DNA of 64,000 nt, from contig NZ_UOOB01000001.1 in assembly GCF_900564145.1 (NCBI RefSeq), positions 3,288,754-3,352,753 on the forward strand. The letters are read 5' to 3'. The notes below the pieces were generated by a model. It saw nothing but the letters and a program-made list of their open reading frames with translations, made no database searches and had not been told where the DNA came from. Made by a program: the position numbers and the translations under genes. Shown piece after piece: positions 53,012 through 62,922 of this stretch (the stretch's first letter is position 1; every line of letters begins with the position of its first letter). Origin of the DNA: Comamonas sp. lk. Lineage in GTDB: Bacteria > Pseudomonadota > Gammaproteobacteria > Burkholderiales > Burkholderiaceae_C.

Positions 53012-53974
53012 ATGACGAATACCGCACCCCTGCAGAATTTCCTCAAACGCGGTCTCAAGCTGCGGCAGCTTCGGCTGCTGTTGGCCTTAGACAACCATAG
53101 GCATGTGGGCCGTGTTGCCGATGCACTGAGCATCACCCAGCCGGCGGTATCCAAGGCATTGGCGGAACTGGAGCAAGGACTGGGAGTACCGCTATTCCTT
53201 CGCACTCCCAAGGGGCTGGAACCTACGGCCGAAGGCAGCTGCCTGGCCCGGTATGCCGAGATCATTGAGGAAGACCTGCAGCGCGCAGCGCTGGCGCTGG
53301 AGTCGGTCAGCCGACCTCAGGTATGGCGCGTGTCATTGGGCGTGATGCATGGCGGCACACCTATCGTCAGCCCGACCCTGGAACGCTGGCGCAAAAAGCA
53401 TCCACCCGCGACACCTCTAGACCTAACCGTGCACGAAGCGCCTATCGATACGCTGCTGCCCCTGCTCAGATCCGGCCGCCTGGACATTGCTGTCGGTGCC
53501 CCCCCCGAAAGCAGCACCATCGCTGACCTGCAGATCACGCCGCTGTATGTGGACAACATGGTGTGGGTCGTATCTCCCCACCATCCCATGGCCAAGACCA
53601 GTCACATCCGTCTGCATGACCTCAGCGATTACATCTGGGTCATGACACCGCGCGCTTCGCGCAGGCGCGCCTTGGTGGATGCGGCCTTGCGTCGCCATGG
53701 TGTTGCGGAGCCGGCCCAGGTAGTGGAGACCTTGTCGCACGAAACAATTCTGGGGCTGGTGCAGCGACAAAATGCCGTCGCCCTGGTCATGGGCGGGCTG
53801 GCCCGCAGCTTCGAGTCGCGCGGGCTAGTGCAGATACTCGACATTGAGATGAGCCAAGTGTTGCAAGTGGTTGCGTTGACGCGGCAACAGCCTTTGCCAT
53901 CGGCCGCCGCACTGGAACTGCTCGACTGCCTAGCCGAGCAGGCTGCCTCATCTTCCTTTGGTCTTCAGGACTGA
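53012..53974 (+). CDS. LysR-family regulator of the ThDP/dioxygenase cluster
   Basis: A 320-residue regulator with helix-turn-helix LRLLLALDNHRHVGRVADAL and TQPAVSKALAELE, then a periplasmic-binding-like effector domain. The pattern is of the GbpR/AbgR-like group. It lies 125 bases from the divergent operon. The start MTNTAPL was chosen; an ATG 72 bases upstream would add an unlikely leader. A run of eight C bases occurs at 53499-53506. Confidence 0.92.
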   Translation: MTNTAPLQNFLKRGLKLRQLRLLLALDNHRHVGRVADALSITQPAVSKALAELEQGLGVPLFLRTPKGLEPTAEGSCLARYAEIIEEDLQRAALALESVSRPQVWRVSLGVMHGGTPIVSPTLERWRKKHPPATPLDLTVHEAPIDTLLPLLRSGRLDIAVGAPPESSTIADLQITPLYVDNMVWVVSPHHPMAKTSHIRLHDLSDYIWVMTPRASRRRALVDAALRRHGVAEPAQVVETLSHETILGLVQRQNAVALVMGGLARSFESRGLVQILDIEMSQVLQVVALTRQQPLPSAAALELLDCLAEQAASSSFGLQD

Positions 53975-54202
53975 CTTCCGCTGGCTGAACTACTCACTTA
54001 ACCGGAGTTGATACGCTGGCGAAGCATTTGAGAAGGAGACACGCGTTTCATACCAATGGCATGTTTATCGTGCTCCAGCCAATGCGTGAGTGCGCGTGGC
54101 AGTGCAGGTTATGCCCACGATGGCATTAGTCGCATCTTCCAAGATAGCGTGCAAATGGGTGCGCAAGACTCTGGTGCTTTCCAGCAGCACCTGAAGATTG
54201 AC

Positions 54203-55330
54203 TCAGAACCAGTGCCTCAGTCCGATGGTGATTCCGGTGCGGTTGCTCACCAAAGCACCTGCTGAGGTTTTTTCGATATATGAGCCCGCACCGCCACTCA
54301 CACGGGTGTAGTCCACGCCCATATAGGCGCTCGTGCGTTTGCTGAAAGCATAATTGGCGACGGCCACGATGAAGTTAGCTTTGCTGTTAAAAGCTCCGGA
54401 GGTAGATCCGCCTTGCTTGGCGTAGTAAAAGTGCGCCCCCAAATTGAGTTGCGGGGTGATCTGGTAACCAGTACCCAATTGGATCAGCTGACGCTTGTTC
54501 GAATCTCCCGATGCGAAGCCCCCATTGATTTCCGCCCCCCAGTAAGCACTGATCAGGCGAGAGTCTTCCGCCGCGAGGGTGTTCTTGCGCTGGTTCATGG
54601 CATAGCCGGTACTGAAGTACCACGGTCCAGCTCGATAGGAACCGCCCACCGTATAAGCATCAAACTCGGTACCGCCAGGCATCTTGGTGTTCAGGTAAGC
54701 ACCACCAATTGCCAAGCCATTGCTTGCATAACGCAAGTAGCCGCCAGCCGTCTTCATGGCCAGGCCACCCGTCAGATCAAGGTCACGGCCTTTTTTGGCA
54801 ATAGTATTTCCTTCATCAAAGGAATACTGCAAGCCTGCGCGCCATGCACCCAAGGCCATCATGTACTTGAGCGTGTTGTTGGTGCGTGCCCCCATGGAAA
54901 ACCCAATCTCGGGCTTGTATACCTCCATAAATGGCAGATATGGGAAAGAGGCATAGGTCGACGCCGCAACGTCAAGCAGAACGTTGTACTGACGGCCCAA
55001 AGTGAGTTGGCCCAAATGCCTGTCGCGCACGCCTACCCAGGCCTGCTGAAAGTAATTCACGACAGCGGTGTTTCCGGTATCCGTCAGGAAGCGATCTTCC
55101 AGATTCGCGATAGCCGACAGTCCTCCACCCAAGTCTTCGGTCACGTTGATGCCCCAGCGGCTCTGGGACATCCCCCCGCCTACCATCTGAGTCTTTCCAT
55201 GATTGCTTGTCGAGCGCACTGCAGCATCTACGATGCCATAGAGCTGTACGCTGCTTTGCGCAGAAGCCTGGGATGCGGCACCTGCCAGGATTACTGTAGC
55301 CATTGTTGTTTTCACGAATGAATGGGTCAT
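54203..55330 (-). CDS. gram-negative porin
   Basis: The 375-residue outer-membrane protein has a signal peptide ending SQASAQSS, then VQLYGIVDAAVR and QSRWGINVTEDLGGGLSAI, and terminates in GLRHWF with the C-terminal Phe needed for outer-membrane assembly. It matches the 16-strand betaproteobacterial OmpC-like porins. It may be the pore for the substrate of the BKACE cluster, with which it shares orientation. Confidence 0.95.
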   Translation of the reverse strand: MTHSFVKTTMATVILAGAASQASAQSSVQLYGIVDAAVRSTSNHGKTQMVGGGMSQSRWGINVTEDLGGGLSAIANLEDRFLTDTGNTAVVNYFQQAWVGVRDRHLGQLTLGRQYNVLLDVAASTYASFPYLPFMEVYKPEIGFSMGARTNNTLKYMMALGAWRAGLQYSFDEGNTIAKKGRDLDLTGGLAMKTAGGYLRYASNGLAIGGAYLNTKMPGGTEFDAYTVGGSYRAGPWYFSTGYAMNQRKNTLAAEDSRLISAYWGAEINGGFASGDSNKRQLIQLGTGYQITPQLNLGAHFYYAKQGGSTSGAFNSKANFIVAVANYAFSKRTSAYMGVDYTRVSGGAGSYIEKTSAGALVSNRTGITIGLRHWF

Positions 55331-55667
<337 letters not shown>

Positions 55668-56645
55668 TTACTCGATACGGATACCGTTGGTTTTCACGAT
55701 CGACTGCCACAGCAACAGATCGGCAGCGACCGTTTTGCCAAATTCCTCCGGGCTCTTGAGCGGCGGATGGGCCATGTTGAACTGGAGCAGTCGCTCCTTC
55801 ATGGCGGGGTCCATCATCACCTTCAGGAACTCTCGGTGTAGCCGGCTCACCACAGCGTCTGGCGTGCCTTTGGGCACGAAGACACCGTACCAGCCGTCGG
55901 CGGCGAACTTGACACCCTGCTCGGTGAAGGTCGCAAGTTCTGGCAGCGCGGGACCGCGGGCCGTGCCGGTATTACCCAGCGCCTTGAGTTTGCCGTTCTT
56001 GATCAGCGGAAGGGAGCTCGTCGCGTCAACGAAAGCGACCTTGATGATCCCACCGCCCATGTCCTGGTAGATCTGCGGCACGCTTTTGTAGGGGACATGC
56101 CGGACATCCAACTTGTATTGATTTTTCAGTGATTCCATCACCAGATGGCCCGTGGAACCCACGCCCCAGCTTGCGTAATTGAGCTTGCCTGGATTTGCCT
56201 TAACGTAAGCAATGAACTCCTGCAAGTTGGTCGCCGGAAAGTCCGGTGAAGTGACCAGGTGGATGCCACCAGCTCCTATCTGCGCGACGGGAGTGAACTT
56301 GGCGAGAACATTGAGTGCCAGATCGGGTTGCAGCGCCTGGTTGACCACTGTGCCAGCTGCTGATGCAAACAGCACCGTGTAGCCATCGGCGGGGGCCTTG
56401 GCGACTTCGATAGTCGCCAGATGGCCATTGGCGCCGGGCCGGTTGTCTACCACCACAGGCTGTTTGAGAGCTTGTGATACACGTTCTGTCATGACACGCA
56501 GCAGCACGTCGGGCCCGGAGCCTCCCGGGCTGGCAATGACCATACGAACAGGTCGTTTGGGCCAAGCCTCCTGCGCATGGAGATTGGGGGCCAAGCTGGT
56601 ACCCAAGGCTACCAGCGCGAACAGGATGCAACGACGTGTACTCAT
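55668..56645 (-). CDS. Bug/TctC-family periplasmic solute receptor
   Basis: The 325-residue protein has a signal peptide ending PNLHAQEA, followed by VRMVIASPGGSGPDVLLR, VVDNRPGANGHLATIEVA, ADGYTVLF and HVPYKSVP. It belongs to the BKACE cluster by orientation and position, and likely binds a carboxylate taken up for it. Confidence 0.92.
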   Translation of the reverse strand: MSTRRCILFALVALGTSLAPNLHAQEAWPKRPVRMVIASPGGSGPDVLLRVMTERVSQALKQPVVVDNRPGANGHLATIEVAKAPADGYTVLFASAAGTVVNQALQPDLALNVLAKFTPVAQIGAGGIHLVTSPDFPATNLQEFIAYVKANPGKLNYASWGVGSTGHLVMESLKNQYKLDVRHVPYKSVPQIYQDMGGGIIKVAFVDATSSLPLIKNGKLKALGNTGTARGPALPELATFTEQGVKFAADGWYGVFVPKGTPDAVVSRLHREFLKVMMDPAMKERLLQFNMAHPPLKSPEEFGKTVAADLLLWQSIVKTNGIRIE

Positions 56646-56842
56646 GATGTCTCCGGTGTCGATATATGAAAGGTGTTTTGGATAAGCAGTCAAGACTCAA
56701 GGCAGCTGGAGCACCGTATTCCAATGAAACCAGCTCAGTGCTCCCCATCAAGATGGGAGGCCAGCCCATCGCAGCGATTTGGACCGTGGTCAGTCCAACG
56801 ACTCAGAGCCAGGCATGCGGTCAAGGCAAAGATGCTCATGTT

Positions 56843-57544
56843 TCAGGCGACGCGCTTTGGTGTGCCTTGGGCGAGGGCTGCATCAAGCATGGGCAGCGCC
56901 AACTCCATGGCCTCGATACCTTGCAGGCTGACGATCTTGAGCACGTCGAGCACTTGCTCACGGGATGCACCAAGCTGCAAGGCTGCCTCAATATGGCGCT
57001 GTGTGCCATGGCCGTACATATGCGAGATCGCAGCGTCGCCGGAAATGCAAAGGTACTCGATCCATAGGGGTGGCAACACGCCATCGGTCCACAATGGCAA
57101 CCCCATCTCCAGGAAGCGCTCCAGCCACACCGGGTCCCAGCGCGATAGGGTGTCCCAGAGAGGATTGAACATGCCCTTGGCGCGTACCGCATCGGTCACC
57201 GGTGTGGCAGGCTTCGCTGCGGCTTCATCAGCGATGCCACGTCCGGCCAGCTCGCTCTCAAGCATGGGCACCCCCAGGGCCAGTGCGTGAATCCCGATCA
57301 CTGCAGCCAGCTTGAAGACCGCCATGATCTCGGTTCGTGTGGCACCAGCGTCCAGCGCTGCGCGCACATGGCGCTGCACGCCGGGCGCGTAAAGGTGTGT
57401 GGCGGTCACGTCAATATTCAGGCGGAGCAACGCGACCAGCTTGGGGTCAAGCGAGGCGCCGGCGCTTTGCGCCTCCAGAGCTTTCCAGGCGGCGGACCAC
57501 CTTGGGTCCACGGTTTGCAGGCGATCAAAAACGGTGGTTTGCAT
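56843..57544 (-). CDS. double carboxymuconolactone-decarboxylase-like protein
   Basis: The 233-residue protein has two AhpD/CMD-type helical repeats: HLYAPGVQRHVRAALDAGAT (first copy) and SHMYGHGTQRHIEAALQLGA (second copy). Both lack the CxxC pair of peroxidase-type AhpD proteins, so decarboxylase- or lactonase-like chemistry is more likely than redox. It lies between the ligase and the Bug receptor. An AGGA site precedes the ATG. Confidence 0.85.
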   Translation of the reverse strand: MQTTVFDRLQTVDPRWSAAWKALEAQSAGASLDPKLVALLRLNIDVTATHLYAPGVQRHVRAALDAGATRTEIMAVFKLAAVIGIHALALGVPMLESELAGRGIADEAAAKPATPVTDAVRAKGMFNPLWDTLSRWDPVWLERFLEMGLPLWTDGVLPPLWIEYLCISGDAAISHMYGHGTQRHIEAALQLGASREQVLDVLKIVSLQGIEAMELALPMLDAALAQGTPKRVA

Positions 57545-57553
57545 ATGTGGTCC

Positions 57554-59176
57554 TCATGGGGGTGTTAGGTGAGCGCTGTGCTGTTCGCGCAGCTTGAGCT
57601 TGTGCACCTTGCCCGTCGCAGTCATGGGCAGGGAGTCGGCAAAAATCACGTCGTCGGGGATGCAGTACTTGGCGACCTTGCCTTGCAGAAAGTCGAGCAT
57701 GTCTTCGCGCGTCAAGTCAGCACCTGGCTTCTTCACCACCAGCAACACAGGGCGCTCGTCCCACTTGGGATGGGGCACGCCGATCACGGCCGCCATCGAC
57801 ACCGCCGCGTGCGCACAGGCCTCGTTTTCGAGCTCGATGGAGCTGATCCATTCACCGCCGGACTTGATCAGGTCTTTCGCGCGGTCGGTGATCTGCATAT
57901 AGCCGTCGGCATCGATGGTGGCCACGTCCCCGGTGGGGAACCAGCCGTCACGCAGCGGTGAGCTCGGGTGCTTGAAATATTCGCTGATCACCCAGGGTCC
58001 GCGCACCATCAGCTCGCCGAAGGCCTTGCCATCCCAGGGCAGCTCGGCGCCAGCCTCGTCGACAATTTTCATGTCGATGCCAAAAATCGCATGGCCCTGC
58101 TTTTCAAGCACCTTGCGCTGGACGTCCTTGTGCAACCCGAGGTGCTTGGACTTAAGGCGGCCGACCGCACCCAGCGGCGACAGCTCGGTCATGCCCCAGG
58201 CATGAATCAGCTCGACACCGTACTGCTCGTCGAAGGCGCGGATCATTGCCGGCGGGCAGGCCGATCCACCCACCACCGTGCGGCGCAAGCTGGCAAAGCG
58301 TGCCCCCTCGGTGTTCATGTAATGCAGCAAGCCTTGCCAGATGGTCGGAACGCCTGCCGAGAAGGTGACGCATTCCTGCTCCATCAGTGTATGCAATGAC
58401 TTGCCATCAAGTGCGGGCCCAGGCAACACCAGCTTAGCGCCCGCCAGTGCGGCTGAATAAGGAAGGCCCCAGGCATTGACGTGGAACATGGGCACGACGG
58501 GCATCACCACATCGCGCGAGGATATGCACAGCGCGTCGGGCAAAGCCGATGCATAGGCATGCAGCACCGTGGAACGCTGGCTGTACAGCGCGCCCTTGGG
58601 GTTGCCCGTGGTGCCGGAGGTGTAGCACAGGCCGCAGGGGGCGTTCTCGTCGAGCTCGGGCCAGTCGAATTGCGTGGAAGCGGTGTCCATCATCTCCTCG
58701 TAGCATGCCAGGGTTGGCAGTTTGGACGAAGACGGCATGTGGGTGCGATCCGTCATCACCACGAGGTGGTCCAGCCGCTCGCAATGCGGGGCAACGACTT
58801 CCACCAGGGGCAGAAAGTTGGCGTCGAAAAACAGCACCCGCGCATCGGAATGGTTCAGCATCCACGCGATCTGCTCTGGCAGCAAGCGGGGGTTGATGGT
58901 GTGAACTACTTTTCCGCAACCTCCCACGGCGTAGTAAAGCTCCAGGTGGCGGTGCGTGTTCCAGGCCAGCGTCGCGACGCGTTCACCCGGCTCAAGCCCC
59001 AGCGTCGTCAACGCATTGGCTAGCTGGCGCGTGCGGGTGTGCAGCTCGCGCCAGGTAGTGCGGTGAACGTCGCCTTCCACGCGGCGTGAGACGATCTCGG
59101 TGTTGCCGTGGTGGCGATCTGCATGCTGAATCAACGCCGAAACATTGAGCGGCATTTGCATCATCGATTTATGCAT
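57554..59176 (-). CDS. AMP-forming acyl-CoA ligase
   Basis: The 540-residue enzyme has the ATP-binding YTSGTTGNPKGALYS, AWGMTELSP and the GWFPTGDVATIDADGYMQI hinge region, and the C-terminal TATGKVHK Lys. It resembles AlkK-type medium-chain fatty acid ligases. It should activate the carboxylic acid substrate as a CoA ester. GGAGGAG precedes the ATG at 59176. Confidence 0.92.
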   Translation of the reverse strand: MHKSMMQMPLNVSALIQHADRHHGNTEIVSRRVEGDVHRTTWRELHTRTRQLANALTTLGLEPGERVATLAWNTHRHLELYYAVGGCGKVVHTINPRLLPEQIAWMLNHSDARVLFFDANFLPLVEVVAPHCERLDHLVVMTDRTHMPSSSKLPTLACYEEMMDTASTQFDWPELDENAPCGLCYTSGTTGNPKGALYSQRSTVLHAYASALPDALCISSRDVVMPVVPMFHVNAWGLPYSAALAGAKLVLPGPALDGKSLHTLMEQECVTFSAGVPTIWQGLLHYMNTEGARFASLRRTVVGGSACPPAMIRAFDEQYGVELIHAWGMTELSPLGAVGRLKSKHLGLHKDVQRKVLEKQGHAIFGIDMKIVDEAGAELPWDGKAFGELMVRGPWVISEYFKHPSSPLRDGWFPTGDVATIDADGYMQITDRAKDLIKSGGEWISSIELENEACAHAAVSMAAVIGVPHPKWDERPVLLVVKKPGADLTREDMLDFLQGKVAKYCIPDDVIFADSLPMTATGKVHKLKLREQHSAHLTPP

Positions 59177-59189
59177 GGAGCTCCTCCGT

Positions 59190-60017
59190 TCATATGGTCG
59201 ATCCGCCATTGGGACTGACTACCTGACCCACCATGTAGTGCTCACCGGACAGGTGCAGCACTGTGCTGGCGTACTCCTCGACCGTTCCGAAGCGTCCTGT
59301 GGGACAGCCTTGCCAAAGCCGATTGCGCGCCTCTTCGCCAATGTTCTCCAGGTAGGCATTGAAGGCCGGCGTGGCCACGCCGCCAGGAGCCATCGCGTTG
59401 ACCAGGATGTTGGCTCCGGCCACCTCATATGCCACCGAGCGTGTAAAGGCGACCACCGCGCCCTTGGTCGCGCTGTAGTGCGGGCTATGCGCGCTCTTGG
59501 AGGAAATACCGGCAATGGAAGCGATGTTGACAATGCGACCGTAGCGCTGCGGCTGCATGACTTTCAGCGCCTCGCGTGTGCAGTAAAAGACGCCATGTAC
59601 GTTCACACCCCAGCAGCGATGCCATTCCTCGTCGCTGATCTCACTGGTAAAGCCCAGCGTGTCGCGCGGCACCGGTGTGCTGTTGTAGCTATAGAGCTTG
59701 TTGCGGCGCTCGGTGTCTATCGCCCGATTGGGTGTGAGCGCAGCGTTGTTGACCAGGATGTGCAAGGTGCCAAAGCGCGCCATCATCGCATCGAACATCT
59801 CGCGCACTTGCAAGCTGTCCGAAACGTCGCAGCGCAGTGCCAGGCAGGCCGAGCCTTCAGCTTCGACGGCCTTTTGAGTGGCCGCCAAGGCTTCTTCATT
59901 GACATCGCACACCACCACGCTCGCGCCCTCACGGGCAAAAGCGAGCGCCACCCCCTGGCCCAGGCCAGGCCCTACGCCGGTGACCAGCGCCACCTTGTCT
60001 GCAAAGGTCTTGCCCAT
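59190..60017 (-). CDS. SDR-family oxidoreductase of the BKACE cluster
   Basis: A 275-residue dehydrogenase with TGVGPGLGQG, NNAA, catalytic Ser in NIASIAG and YSATKGA, ending GQVVSPNGGSTI. The ATG at 60017 is used; a TTG six bases upstream overlaps the BKACE stop. It may oxidise a beta-hydroxy acid to the beta-keto acid that BKACE enzymes cleave. Confidence 0.9.
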   Translation of the reverse strand: MGKTFADKVALVTGVGPGLGQGVALAFAREGASVVVCDVNEEALAATQKAVEAEGSACLALRCDVSDSLQVREMFDAMMARFGTLHILVNNAALTPNRAIDTERRNKLYSYNSTPVPRDTLGFTSEISDEEWHRCWGVNVHGVFYCTREALKVMQPQRYGRIVNIASIAGISSKSAHSPHYSATKGAVVAFTRSVAYEVAGANILVNAMAPGGVATPAFNAYLENIGEEARNRLWQGCPTGRFGTVEEYASTVLHLSGEHYMVGQVVSPNGGSTI

Positions 60018-60019
60018 GA

Positions 60020-61075
60020 TCAACCCCGGCCCGGAACGGTGAAGCCGGTTTGGCCGGGCTTGCGGTTGGGTGCCAAGCCAAGCTGGGCGATGGTCTCGTC
60101 AGCGCTGTCATACCATTCACCGATCTTGTAGATTTGCTTGGCCTGCTTGCCGGTGGCGACTTCGCGGCCAAGCTCGCGTGCTTGGCGCACCGCCTGCTCG
60201 ATCTGCTGCACCGAGCTCATGCGCTCGCCTTTTCTTCCCCACAGGTTGTCTTCGATGCCGACACGCACATGCAAGCCCAGAGCAATGGCGATGGCATTCA
60301 TCGGCGCCACGGCGCGCATTGCACTCTCTATCGTCAGCACTGAACCGGGGGGCGTGCGGCGTACGAACTCGATCAGGTCGCTGGGATGGAAACCCGCAGC
60401 GCCGCCGCCGATGGCGACGTAGTTCAAGACCAGCGGGCCGGTGTACAGGCCCTTGCGGATCAGACGCTCCACCGTCTCCAGTTGGTGTACATGGCCCAGC
60501 ATGAAATGCGGCTGGATTCTTTTTTCCGACAGACGCTTAAGGTGTTCAACATGGAACTCCGGCGTCGCGTCCACCACCATATTGGTGTATGCCTTGAAGT
60601 ACTCGGGCTTTTCCAGCAGCGTGCCCTGGATGTCATCGGCCGTGAGCATCTCGGTGATGTTCATCTGGCTCGAGTTGATCGCAATGGTTACCTGGTCGGG
60701 CTTGGGATTCAGATCGGCCAGCATGTGACGGGTATCGTGATCCAGCCATTGAGCGGCGGCCCCCTCGTCTTCAGGTGCGAAGGAAATAGAGCCGCCAACC
60801 TGCAAGACCATGTCGGGCACGGCGTCACGCAGACGCGCCAGCATCTCGTTGAATTTGGACATGCGCTTGCTGCCTTTGCCATCTTCTTCGCGCACATGCA
60901 CATGCAACACGGTGGCGCCGGCATTCCAGCAATCCACGGCTTTCTGCACCTGCTCCTTCATGCTGACGGGAATGTCGCTCGAGCAGGAAGGCGTGTACTG
61001 CGGACCATAGGGAGCAACCTGGATCACCAGTGGTTGCTGGTTTTCGGGGTAGAGGCTGTCGTCGAGGAATTCCAT
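60020..61075 (-). CDS. BKACE (beta-keto acid cleavage enzyme, DUF849)
   Basis: The 351-residue TIM-barrel enzyme has the zinc-ligand motif HVHVRE (His58 and His60), an ESAMRA segment with the conserved Glu and GLHVRVGIEDNL at the end of the barrel. BKACE enzymes convert a beta-keto acid plus acetyl-CoA to acetoacetate plus a CoA ester; the founder is the 3-keto-5-aminohexanoate cleavage enzyme Kce. The substrate here is unknown. It is the first gene of the operon; AGGAGA precedes the ATG. Confidence 0.92.
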   Translation of the reverse strand: MEFLDDSLYPENQQPLVIQVAPYGPQYTPSCSSDIPVSMKEQVQKAVDCWNAGATVLHVHVREEDGKGSKRMSKFNEMLARLRDAVPDMVLQVGGSISFAPEDEGAAAQWLDHDTRHMLADLNPKPDQVTIAINSSQMNITEMLTADDIQGTLLEKPEYFKAYTNMVVDATPEFHVEHLKRLSEKRIQPHFMLGHVHQLETVERLIRKGLYTGPLVLNYVAIGGGAAGFHPSDLIEFVRRTPPGSVLTIESAMRAVAPMNAIAIALGLHVRVGIEDNLWGRKGERMSSVQQIEQAVRQARELGREVATGKQAKQIYKIGEWYDSADETIAQLGLAPNRKPGQTGFTVPGRG

Positions 61076-61188
61076 CAATGTCTCCTAGTGAGGTTGGATG
61101 GATGAATCGTCGGTTTTTTGCCCTCTTGTCGTTTATCTTTGTGTGGCATTGATTTATCATTTCGCAGCACATCACTCAGGGTCTCCCC

Positions 61189-62232
61189 TTGGCTTCTCCT
61201 GGCACCCCCGATTCGCTACCTGTCGGCCCTCTGTCCGGCATCGCGTCCATGCTCAACACACTGGGCCACGATGGGCACGCGCTGCTGCGTCAGTTCGGCA
61301 TCGACAAGCGTGCTCTGCGCGACCCCCTGGTGCCTTCGTCAATCCACCTGCACGGGCGTATTCTTCTCGCCGCCATCGAGCTCAGCGGCCATGAGGACCT
61401 ACCGTTGTTAGTGGGCGGAGGATCGCAGCTCGAAAACGTGGGGCCGGTGCGTGCCCTTGCGCTCAATGCGGCAACAGCACGCGCAGCGCTTGAGGACTTG
61501 CGGCATTACGCAAGCATGTGGTATCGCGGCCTTAACATGACACTAGAGGAAGATCAGGGTTATGCGGTACTGGGCTACACCGCCAAGGTGGAGTTTCCCG
61601 GTCGGGAAGCTCTGCTGAGCGCCTACCTAGCCGGTGGTATGACGAGCCTGCGCCTAGTCTTGGGCGCGGAGTGGAAACCTGCTCTGGTACGTGTCGCCCA
61701 TCGTCGGCCGGCCAACCTGGAGGCTTGGGCCAAGCTTTTTCGTGCGCCGATACTGTTCGACCAGCCGCGACATGAGTTGCTGTTTCCGGCCGCAGAGCTC
61801 GATAAGCCGCGCGGACGCACCGATGCGCAGCTCGATGCTTTCCTCAAGCGGCAGCTTGATGCTCTGGAGGTCAGCGAGCCCTCGGATTTTGCTGGTCAGG
61901 TGAAACGCGCGATCGAGAGTCAGTTGCTGCGCGGCGACTGCAGCAACGAGCGTATCGCCAGCATGTTCGGGGTGCACCGGCATACGCTTTACCGGCGGCT
62001 TGCAGGAATGGACGCCGACTACACCAGCTTGCTGGAGCAGTCGCGTTGTCGTCTGGCGACGCAACTTCTGTCAGACACGGACATGCCGCTAGGCGAGATC
62101 GCCGCAATGCTCGGCTACAGCACCCAGGGCAACTTCACGCGCGCGTTCTGCCGCTGGTTCAAGGCCACGCCTAGCGAATGGCGGCGTGCGAATACTGCGC
62201 AGGTTGGATTCATGCACTCTAGGATAAAGTGA
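61189..62232 (+). CDS. AraC-family regulator of the BKACE cluster
   Basis: The 347-residue regulator has an N-terminal arabinose-binding-2-like domain (HDGHALLRQFGIDKRALRDP) and a C-terminal AraC DNA-binding domain (NERIASMFGVHRHTLYRRLA; GEIAAMLGYSTQGNFTRAF). A TTG start at 61189 is likely; the first ATG is 60 bases later and would cut into the domain. It is divergent from the BKACE operon across 113 bases. Confidence 0.92.
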   Translation: MASPGTPDSLPVGPLSGIASMLNTLGHDGHALLRQFGIDKRALRDPLVPSSIHLHGRILLAAIELSGHEDLPLLVGGGSQLENVGPVRALALNAATARAALEDLRHYASMWYRGLNMTLEEDQGYAVLGYTAKVEFPGREALLSAYLAGGMTSLRLVLGAEWKPALVRVAHRRPANLEAWAKLFRAPILFDQPRHELLFPAAELDKPRGRTDAQLDAFLKRQLDALEVSEPSDFAGQVKRAIESQLLRGDCSNERIASMFGVHRHTLYRRLAGMDADYTSLLEQSRCRLATQLLSDTDMPLGEIAAMLGYSTQGNFTRAFCRWFKATPSEWRRANTAQVGFMHSRIK

Positions 62233-62249
62233 CCAGGCCGAGTGGGCTT

Positions 62250-62281
62250 GCGGCTTAAAACTAGTCAAATTTTTTAGCCGC
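62250..62281 (+). terminator. terminator-like hairpin after the AraC gene
   Basis: GCGGCTTAAAA and TTTTTTAGCCGC pair with one mismatch around a short loop, 18 bases after the stop codon. The T-run is inside the stem and not after it, so strength is uncertain. Confidence 0.45.
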
Positions 62282-62363
62282 ATGCCCCTTTGGGGTCCAT
62301 TTTTGAGTGGGCGCTGTCGCATAAATCCAATTTTGGTCGAATTGCCCCTGACCCAGGATGAAG

Positions 62364-62725
62364 CTATGCCATGGCAACCGTCTGCGGACGGCCGAGTTCA
62401 GTGAACCAGTTGAGAATGGCGGCACGGATATGCAGCTCTTTGGCCTGGCGCTCGAAGGTTCTGGGCATGACCCGCTCGTCCAATTGTTTAAAGCAGTTCA
62501 TCTTTGTCTCCACTAGACAAGGCCGGTGGTAGCCACTCCACACTTCCCAGATTCCCCGACCCAAATGTCGGTCGGCATCTGGCGACGACCGCATTTCGGC
62601 ATGCAAAGGTTTTGCCTTTACGTAGCCAGACATTTTTTCGTGGAGAAGTGATAGTGGCGGCGCCCCCTTGAATCTCCGCCTCATACACCGGCTGGGTGCC
62701 ATAGGCCCCATCACCGATAAATGCG
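62364..62725 (-). pseudogene. IS5-family transposase remnant, frameshifted
   Basis: The last 60 codons (WSGYHRPCLVETKMNCFKQL and RTFERQAKELHIRAAILNWF) are a clear IS5-type transposase C-terminus ending at a TAG at 62364. Just upstream the recognisable sequence (GDGAYGTQPVYEAEIQGGAA, ITSPRKN) is in another frame, so a frameshift lies near 62,570-62,620. The N-terminal two thirds are missing. The remaining DNA from 62,233 to 62,922 holds nothing else I can support. Confidence 0.8.
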
Positions 62726-62922
62726 GCGAACCTACCAACTCACCCAACCCTTAGGCGCTCAAGCTAGCAAGTAACGTTTTAAACACCGCCCTTCATGATG
62801 TCCTCAAAATCGGGTCGTTCTCAGCCTCTATTCTTATGCACAAAAGTCAGCGCTGTTTTCACCAAGACACGTAGAAATGACCAGCAGCCCTGTTTTTTTT
62901 CAGCGGCCGTCACCGGCCTTGA

